A DNA stretch of 64,000 bases from Bacteroidota bacterium. GTDB lineage: Bacteria; Bacteroidota; Bacteroidia; Chitinophagales; LD1. The stretch spans positions 1 to 64,000 of the forward strand of contig JAFDYQ010000022.1 of NCBI GenBank assembly GCA_018267365.1, written 5' to 3'. The translations under genes were made by a program, and so were the position numbers. The first letter of the stretch is position 1; the number at the start of each line of letters is the position of its first letter. Positions 58,654-64,000 of the stretch are shown here, piece by piece. The notes beneath the pieces were generated by a model, which was not told where the DNA came from, ran no database searches, and saw only the letters and a list, made by a program, of their open reading frames with translations.

Positions 58654-59535
58654 TTACTCACTCTTCGCCTTGCGCGTCATAGACTCGATAAAGTCCCACT
58701 CCTCCGGCTTCACACCCTCAAACATGCTGAACTCGCCCGCGCCTTGCAGCCACTCACCACCATCTATGGTCACTACTTCGCCATTGATATAGGCAGAATA
58801 GTCTGACACGAGGTAGGCGGCCAGATTGGCCAGCTCCTGATGCTCACCAGCACGGCGCAGCGGCACACGTTTGATCAGGTCAAAGCGCTCTTTGAAGTCA
58901 CCGGGAGCCAGTCTGTCCCATGCCCCCTTGGTAGGAAATGGACCCGGTGCAATAGCGTTCATTCGGATACCATACCTGGCCCACTCTACGGCCAGTGAGC
59001 GCGTCATGGCCAGTACTCCGGCCTTAGCGGTAGCAGACGGCACTACAAATCCAGAACCAGTCCACGAGTAGGTAGTCGACATATTGAGCACTACCTTATT
59101 GGTCTGCTTCTGGGCGATCCAGATCTTGCCCAGCGCTAGCGTACAGTTGATCGAGCCATTCAGCACGATGTCTATGATCGATTTGAAGGCATTGGCCGAA
59201 AGGCGCTCAGTAGGAGAGATGAAGTTGCCTGCAGCATTGTTGACCAATATGTCTACGCTGCCCAGCGCTTCGATAGCTTTATTCACCATAGCCTCTACCT
59301 CATCGTAGCTCTTTACATCACAATGCAGGGCTACGCATTTGCCACCTGTCTCTGCCTCCAGTTCTTTGGCCGTAGCCTCCAGCACATCCAGTTTGCGGCT
59401 GGTGATCACCACCCGCGCACCTAGCTGGAGGAAGTAGCGCGTCATCGCCTTGCCGAGGCCGGTGCCACCGCCTGTCACAATTATATTTCTGTCTTTGAGC
59501 GCTCCGGGCTGGAGCATGCCTTCTGTATTCTTCAT
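58654..59535 (-). CDS. SDR-family oxidoreductase (2,4-dienoyl-CoA reductase-like)
   Basis: 293-aa NAD(P)-dependent enzyme. TGGGTGLGKAM near residue 22 is the Rossmann loop, NNAAGNF near 98 is the typical NNAG motif, and the catalytic Ser/Tyr/Lys region is atypical: NMSTTYSWTGSGFVVPSATAKAG, with Ser-Ala-Thr-Ala-Lys where classical SDR enzymes have Tyr-x-x-x-Lys. The IAPGPF motif follows. The end has DGGEWLQGAGEF, as in bacterial 2,4-dienoyl-CoA reductases (FadH2/DECR type), where Tyr is also not conserved. A role in unsaturated fatty acid degradation is likely. Confidence 0.87.
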   Translation of the reverse strand: MKNTEGMLQPGALKDRNIIVTGGGTGLGKAMTRYFLQLGARVVITSRKLDVLEATAKELEAETGGKCVALHCDVKSYDEVEAMVNKAIEALGSVDILVNNAAGNFISPTERLSANAFKSIIDIVLNGSINCTLALGKIWIAQKQTNKVVLNMSTTYSWTGSGFVVPSATAKAGVLAMTRSLAVEWARYGIRMNAIAPGPFPTKGAWDRLAPGDFKERFDLIKRVPLRRAGEHQELANLAAYLVSDYSAYINGEVVTIDGGEWLQGAGEFSMFEGVKPEEWDFIESMTRKAKSE

Positions 59536-59556
59536 GATATGTGGGTTGTTGTTGAT

Positions 59557-59922
59557 TTAGTATTGATTGGTAGATAGTAGCACGAGTGTACAGGCCTCCA
59601 CGGGTTCTATGCCGTTCTTTTGCAGCAGCGCTTCAAACTCTGCATTCTCTGTTCCCGGATTAAAGATCACACGCTTTGGCTTCAGCGCTACTATCTGATC
59701 GTAATAGTTTTTCTGTATATGCGGATTGACATAAAGCGTCACGGTATCAGGATGCAGGTCGGCGGGTGTCTCTGCCTGTATCGCTACATCGGCTACAGTG
59801 CCCAGATCGCGGCCCACGCCTACTACAGGGTGCCCATGTGAGCGCAGCATACGGATGGCTTTATTGGCATAGCGCTCAGGGTCGGTCGAGGCGCCTATTA
59901 CGAGTGTGAGTTTGTCTGACAT
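59557..59922 (-). CDS. CoA-binding protein (YccU-like)
   Basis: 121-aa Rossmann-type protein of the CoA-binding family. Signature: LVIGASTDPERYANKAIRMLRSHGH near the N-terminus, VTLYVNPHIQ in the middle and VIFNPGTEN near the C-terminus. It is 22 bp upstream of the SDR gene and on the same strand, perhaps an operon linked to acyl-CoA metabolism. The exact role is unknown. Confidence 0.88.
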   Translation of the reverse strand: MSDKLTLVIGASTDPERYANKAIRMLRSHGHPVVGVGRDLGTVADVAIQAETPADLHPDTVTLYVNPHIQKNYYDQIVALKPKRVIFNPGTENAEFEALLQKNGIEPVEACTLVLLSTNQY

Positions 59923-60045
59923 AAGATGAAATTAAGAATGAATATTGAATAATGAATAACGGATATGGAGATGGGAATAATGTGCCAAAGCACGTCTCTA
60001 TCTATTCGCCTGTATCTGATAAAGACGCACCCGCCAAAAAAATAT

Positions 60046-60075
60046 TTGCAACTACCACATTTGTATTAGCTTTGG
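60046..60075 (+). promoter_or_regulatory. Bacteroidota-type promoter of the AlkB-type gene
   Basis: TTG at 60046-60048, 19 bases, TAGCTTTG at 60068-60075. The ATG follows 16 bases later. Confidence 0.7.
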
Positions 60076-60090
60076 ATAAAAGCGATCTAT

Positions 60091-61158
60091 ATGAGTCTCA
60101 AGTTCTTGAAATACATGTCAGCTTTTATCAGCGTGGTGGTGATCCTCATCTCCATCACTGCCGGCGGTGCCTGGGTATTTTTTGCGCCGATCTACGCTTT
60201 TGTCCTCGTGCCCGGGCTCGAGCTATTCATGCAGGGCTCCGAGGAGAACTACACCAAAGCCGAGGAAGAAGTTGCCAAAAAGGACCTCAAGTTTGACCTG
60301 CTCGTCTGGCTCATCCTGCCGGTGCAGTACATCATGATGTGGATCTTCCTCACCCGCCTGGGCAATGATGCCCTGCCTATGTGGGAGCGCGGCGGAATGA
60401 TCCTGGCCTTTGGTATCTCCTGCGGCGTATTTGGTATCAACGTAGCCCACGAGCTGGGCCATCGCAGCACCTGGTATGAGCAGCTGATGTCAAAGTTGCT
60501 CCTCCTTTCCACACTCTATATGCACTTCTTTATAGAGCACAATCGAGGCCATCACAAAAATGTCTCTACAGATGAAGATCCTGCTTCATCCCGGAGGGGG
60601 GAAATGATTTACGCCTTCTGGTTTCGCTCAGTCACAGATGGCTGGGTCAGTGCCTGGCACCTGGAGCGGGACCGCCTGGCCAAGACGAATACGCCTTGGT
60701 ATTCCTTCAAAAATGAAATGCTGGTCTTCCAGCTTGTCCAGTTGGCGCTCTTGGCAGCTATCACAGTAGCATTTGGCTGGAAAGTCACATTGGCGTTTAT
60801 CGTGTCCTCTACTATCGGCTTCCTCCTGCTGGAGACGGTCAACTATATCGAGCACTACGGCCTGCGCCGCAAAAAGATTGACGGCGAATACTATGAGAAG
60901 GTGATGCCAGTGCACTCATGGAACTCAAACCACCCCATCGGTCGCCTCATGCTCTTTGAACTGACGCGGCACTCCGATCATCACTACATGGCCTCGCGCA
61001 AATACCAGGTCCTCCGCCACTTTGACCAGAGCCCGCAGATGCCTACCGGCTATCCGGGCATGATGGTGCTGGCGCTATTCCCGCCGTTGTGGTTTCGCGT
61101 CATGCATCCGCATATAGATAAGTATCGCGCCAGTATGGGAGGAGATGCACTGGCCTGA
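60091..61158 (+). CDS. AlkB-type alkane 1-monooxygenase
   Basis: 355-aa integral-membrane di-iron hydroxylase. Four or more transmembrane helices and the diagnostic histidine boxes: HELGHRS near residue 122, HNRGHHKN near 150 and HSDHHY near 297, plus NYIEHYGL near 250. It adds oxygen to the terminal carbon of alkanes or fatty acids with rubredoxin as electron donor; no rubredoxin gene lies next to it here. It has its own promoter and is divergent from the CoA-binding and SDR genes. Confidence 0.93.
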   Translation: MSLKFLKYMSAFISVVVILISITAGGAWVFFAPIYAFVLVPGLELFMQGSEENYTKAEEEVAKKDLKFDLLVWLILPVQYIMMWIFLTRLGNDALPMWERGGMILAFGISCGVFGINVAHELGHRSTWYEQLMSKLLLLSTLYMHFFIEHNRGHHKNVSTDEDPASSRRGEMIYAFWFRSVTDGWVSAWHLERDRLAKTNTPWYSFKNEMLVFQLVQLALLAAITVAFGWKVTLAFIVSSTIGFLLLETVNYIEHYGLRRKKIDGEYYEKVMPVHSWNSNHPIGRLMLFELTRHSDHHYMASRKYQVLRHFDQSPQMPTGYPGMMVLALFPPLWFRVMHPHIDKYRASMGGDALA

Positions 61159-61208
61159 TCCTTTAAGCATCGTATTTATCTAACGTCTAACATCTAACGT
61201 CTTTAGCA

Positions 61209-61877
61209 ATGTCCCACTTCAGTCCTGCCTTCTTCAAGTTCTTCGATCAGCTCAAAAAGAACAACAACAAAGAATGGTTTGATGCCAATAGAGAAACCTA
61301 CGAGAAGGAGGTCAAAGCACCTTTCAAAGCATTTGTAGCGCGCCTCATGGCAGAGCTGTCCAAAGACCACCCCGACTTTCAGCAAAACCCCTCAAAGGCT
61401 ATCTTCCGCATCAATCGGGACATAAGGTTCTCTAAAGATAAATCTCCCTACAAGACCAATGTCGGCGCACTCTTCAATCGCTCGGGTACCAAGGACACGA
61501 GGCCCGGCTATTACTTGCATATCGGTTCCGGAGAGGTATTTCTCGGAGGGGGTATGTATGAGATAGACAAGACTAATCTGGAGAAGATCCGCCAGGAGAT
61601 ATATTATAACGGCGATACCTTCAAAAAGCTACTAAGCGATAAAAGCTTCAAAGCATTATATGGTGGTGTAGTACAAGGCGAACAGAATAAAATACTACCC
61701 GCGGAGTACAAAGAATTTGCCAAGGAGCAGCCGTACATTGCTAATCAACAATTCTACTTTATGGCGCAGCTCAAAAAAGAAGATGTGCTCAGCAAAGACT
61801 TTGACAAGCTGGTGCTGAAGCACTATAAGGCAGCCGCCAAATTCAACGATTTCCTGCTGCACGCCATAGCAGACTAG
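61209..61877 (+). CDS. DUF2461 family protein
   Basis: 222-aa cytoplasmic protein starting MSHFSPAFFKFFDQLKKNNNKEWFDANRETYEKEV, the conserved start of the DUF2461 (TIGR02453) family. Internal blocks RINRDIRFSKDKSPYKTNVG near residue 72 and YLHIGSGEVFLGGGMY near 105 also match. The function is unknown. It follows the AlkB gene by about 50 bp on the same strand. Confidence 0.87.
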   Translation: MSHFSPAFFKFFDQLKKNNNKEWFDANRETYEKEVKAPFKAFVARLMAELSKDHPDFQQNPSKAIFRINRDIRFSKDKSPYKTNVGALFNRSGTKDTRPGYYLHIGSGEVFLGGGMYEIDKTNLEKIRQEIYYNGDTFKKLLSDKSFKALYGGVVQGEQNKILPAEYKEFAKEQPYIANQQFYFMAQLKKEDVLSKDFDKLVLKHYKAAAKFNDFLLHAIAD

Positions 61878-61965
61878 GCCGCACAGATCATACTACTTTA
61901 CAGACTGTTCCGCTTTCTCACATTTGTCCCCTACATTCGCGGCGCATTGAGCATCCGCACAGATC

Positions 61966-62757
61966 ATGAGTGATATACAGATAGAGCGCCTGCGCGCAGA
62001 GATAGAGCCTGTCAGGCAGCAGATCATACAGCATCCGCTATACGACCATATACGCACTATAGAGGACCTGCACATCTTCATGGAGCATCACATCTATGCC
62101 GTGTGGGACTTTATGAGCCTGCTCAAATCCCTCCAGCGCTCGCTCACCTGCGTCAGCCTGCCGTGGGTACCCGTGGGCAGCGCTCAGACCCGCTATCTGA
62201 TCAATGAGATAGTGACCGGAGAGGAAAGCGACGTAGACCAGCAGGGCCGTAGTGTCAGTCACTTTGAGTTGTACCTCGATGCCATGCAGCAGTCAGGCGC
62301 AGACCTGCTCAGCATCCACTCCTTTATAGCTCAGGTACAGGATGGCTGTGCGGTGGATACTGCTGCTCAGCGTTCCGGGCTGAATGATGGTGTGCGCGCC
62401 TTTATGCGTAGCACTTTTGATGTGATAGGCTCACAGCAGACCCACCTGCAGGCGGCCGTTTTCACGTTTGGCCGTGAGGATTTGATACCGGATATGTTTC
62501 TCGCCCTCATCCGCGACCTGAATAGATCTCTCAGCGGCCAGCTCGGCACCCTGGAGTACTACATAGAGCGCCATATAGAGGTAGACGGCGGTCACCACTC
62601 TCACCTGGCCTATGAGATGACCGCTGAGCTCTGCGGCAAAGACGACCAGAAGTGGAAAGAAGCAACTGACGCTGTGAAAAAATCCCTGGCAGCCCGTGTG
62701 GGTCTATGGGATGCAGCGCTGGCAGGAATAAAAGAGCGGAACTCAATAATCCTTTAG
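61966..62757 (+). CDS. DUF3050 family protein
   Basis: 263-aa protein resembling haem-oxygenase-like folds. MSDIQIERLRAEIEPVRQQIIQHPLYDHI at the start, EHHIYAVWDFMSLLKSLQ near residue 40 and EVDGGHHSHLAYEMTAELCG near 205 are the family blocks; the His residues in these may bind metal. The function is not known. The stop overlaps the end of the convergent monooxygenase gene by 15 bases. Confidence 0.83.
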   Translation: MSDIQIERLRAEIEPVRQQIIQHPLYDHIRTIEDLHIFMEHHIYAVWDFMSLLKSLQRSLTCVSLPWVPVGSAQTRYLINEIVTGEESDVDQQGRSVSHFELYLDAMQQSGADLLSIHSFIAQVQDGCAVDTAAQRSGLNDGVRAFMRSTFDVIGSQQTHLQAAVFTFGREDLIPDMFLALIRDLNRSLSGQLGTLEYYIERHIEVDGGHHSHLAYEMTAELCGKDDQKWKEATDAVKKSLAARVGLWDAALAGIKERNSIIL

Positions 62758-63927
62758 CTTTAGCCTGTCGGTCATGTACTTGCGTATAAACCAACCGGAA
62801 AGCGGACCCGCCAGCACATCGTTCATAAAGGTATTGCGCACCCACAGGCCCAGCCTGCTCTGAGGCAGGAAGGAGCTGGCAAAGCTCTGCGCCAGCTGTT
62901 GCTTTTCCGCTATGAAGGGTTTGAATACTGCCTCATATTGACTGAACGCCTTGACGTGGTCTCCTCCGGCAGCTTTCAGTTCGCCGGCCAGCATGTAGGC
63001 GCCTGCCATAGCCAGTGTAGAGCCCTGGCCGGAGAGCAGAGAGGGGCAGTCGCACGCATCACCTACCAGCGTCACACGGCCCTGAGACCAGTGCTCCATG
63101 GCTATCTGGCTCACCGGGTCAAAATAAAAATCAGTGACCGAGTCCATCTGCGCGAGTATCTCGGGGCACCGCCAGCCCAGACCGCCAAAGACATCGCGCA
63201 CGATCTGTTTCTGAGCGGCTGTATCTCTGTGGTCATAGACCAGCTTCTCACGTGAAGTGAAAACAAAGAGCACGGCCATTTTGCCGGGTGCGGGTTCATA
63301 TACCATCGCCTGCCGGCCCGGCACTGTATAGCATGAGTACGGCTTTACATCTGAAAAGATATTTGGGAAGGTGTACGAGCAGGCATAGTAGCCATAGTAT
63401 TTTTCAAATTTCTCTTCAGGCCCAAACTGCAGCCTCCGCACATTGGAGTGGAGCCCGTCTGCTCCTACTACCAGGTCAAAGTCGCGCGCCTCGCCACTGC
63501 TGAATGTCACGTGGCAGCCGTCGCTGTTTTGCTCTATAGCTGTGATAGTGGTACCAAAGATAAATTCTGTATCGGTATCCAGGTGCCGGTAGATCACATC
63601 TGCCAGGTCACTGCGTAGTAGCTCAAAGGCGCGGCCCTTCAGGAGTTCGCGTACCTTGCCCGTATTGACGCCGCCCAGGCGGCGGTTGTCGCGATCTACA
63701 AAAGTCATCTCATCAAACTCGATCTGCCGCGCGGCCAGGTCTGGTATGATGCCTATCCGCTCTGCTACATCATAGCCCACCCCGGCGAAGTCTATCATGT
63801 AGCCACCCTCGCGCAGGCGCGGAGCCTGCTCTGCTACAGTCGGAGTGAAGCCGTGCCTGTGCAGCCAGTACGCCAGTGTGACGCCTGCTATGCCCGCGCC
63901 GGATATCAGTATATTTTTGTTGTGCAT
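62743..63927 (-). CDS. FAD-dependent monooxygenase
   Basis: 394-aa flavoprotein of the class A aromatic hydroxylase family. The N-terminal GAGIAGVTLAYWLHRHG is the GxGxxG dinucleotide loop, VVGADGLHSNVRR near residue 160 is the DG motif, and LVGDACDCPSLLSGQGSTLAMAGAYML near 280 is the GD motif for flavin ribose. The substrate is unknown; related enzymes act on aromatic compounds or antibiotics (TetX-like). The gene ends at the convergent DUF3050 gene. Nothing is seen from 63928 to the window end. Confidence 0.87.
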   Translation of the reverse strand: MHNKNILISGAGIAGVTLAYWLHRHGFTPTVAEQAPRLREGGYMIDFAGVGYDVAERIGIIPDLAARQIEFDEMTFVDRDNRRLGGVNTGKVRELLKGRAFELLRSDLADVIYRHLDTDTEFIFGTTITAIEQNSDGCHVTFSSGEARDFDLVVGADGLHSNVRRLQFGPEEKFEKYYGYYACSYTFPNIFSDVKPYSCYTVPGRQAMVYEPAPGKMAVLFVFTSREKLVYDHRDTAAQKQIVRDVFGGLGWRCPEILAQMDSVTDFYFDPVSQIAMEHWSQGRVTLVGDACDCPSLLSGQGSTLAMAGAYMLAGELKAAGGDHVKAFSQYEAVFKPFIAEKQQLAQSFASSFLPQSRLGLWVRNTFMNDVLAGPLSGWFIRKYMTDRLKLKDY

Positions 63928-64000
63928 GGTTTGGTAAAGTGTGTATGATTTTGATGGTTCAAGGTAAGTCTCATTCGTAATGCTATCATGGTGATTTTTA

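Overview
The window looks like a chromosomal segment from a Bacteroidota species, most like the Chitinophagaceae or a relative. The evidence is: several secreted proteins ending in type IX secretion (T9SS) sorting domains; promoters of the TTG-N19-TAnnTTTG type; a TamB/TamL outer-membrane pair; SprB-type repeats; and GTG, TTG and weakly SD-led starts. No phage, plasmid or IS core genes were seen.

Layout. 0.1-4.2 kb: translation genes (thrS, a secreted unknown, infC with a TTG start, tRNA-Lys). 4.2-11.6 kb: tamB-tamL. 11.6-20.8 kb: an RNA repair and surveillance island on the minus strand. Read in transcription order it holds a promoter, several very small proteins (two of them paralogous membrane proteins), a Ro60/Rsr protein, a dense array of seven Y-RNA-like elements and fourteen linear tRNA-like genes with an unknown 107-aa protein embedded in it, an unknown 228-aa basic protein, the RNA ligase RtcB, a YkuK-type RNase H-fold protein and a 2OG-Fe(II) oxygenase. 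20.9-29.5 kb: a giant T9SS metalloprotease and an SNF2 ATPase. 29.7-35.9 kb: rpmI-rplT, ribD, an EamA transporter, a second T9SS metalloprotease, a nucleoside phosphorylase and an MgtC-like protein. 35.9-39.1 kb: a DUF2252 protein and a receptor-type Ser/Thr kinase. 39.1-43.9 kb: an MbnH/MbnP/YHYH operon beside an ECF sigma, putative anti-sigma and Spy-like module. 43.9-56.6 kb: a lipase-like T9SS protein, a DbpA-like helicase, a zinc ribbon protein, a Nif3-like protein, OsmC, a GHMP sugar kinase, a glycosyltransferase, tryptophan 2,3-dioxygenase, an EXPERA protein and an SGNH hydrolase. 56.6-64 kb: a RhlE-like helicase, a VapBC-type pair, an SDR enzyme, a CoA-binding protein, AlkB-type hydroxylase, DUF2461, DUF3050 and an FAD monooxygenase.

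The highlight is the island at 11.6-20.8 kb. Seven minus-strand elements share one architecture. The outer helix has a one-base bulge (C in six, U in one) in its 3' strand. Next comes an internal loop of YCGTA or close variant on the 5' side and about six bases on the 3' side. An inner helix follows, then a conserved ACTTCG-like segment. In five elements the apex carries a T-arm stacked on an acceptor-like stem, or a remnant of these. In at least four of them the acceptor stem is closed by a loop, so the tRNA is circularly permuted. This fits Y RNAs with a tRNA-like module, which are known Ro60/Rsr partners. The number of elements, their interleaving with linear and partly decayed tRNA genes, and their position between rsr and rtcB suggest a large RNA-repair locus with small membrane proteins of unknown role.
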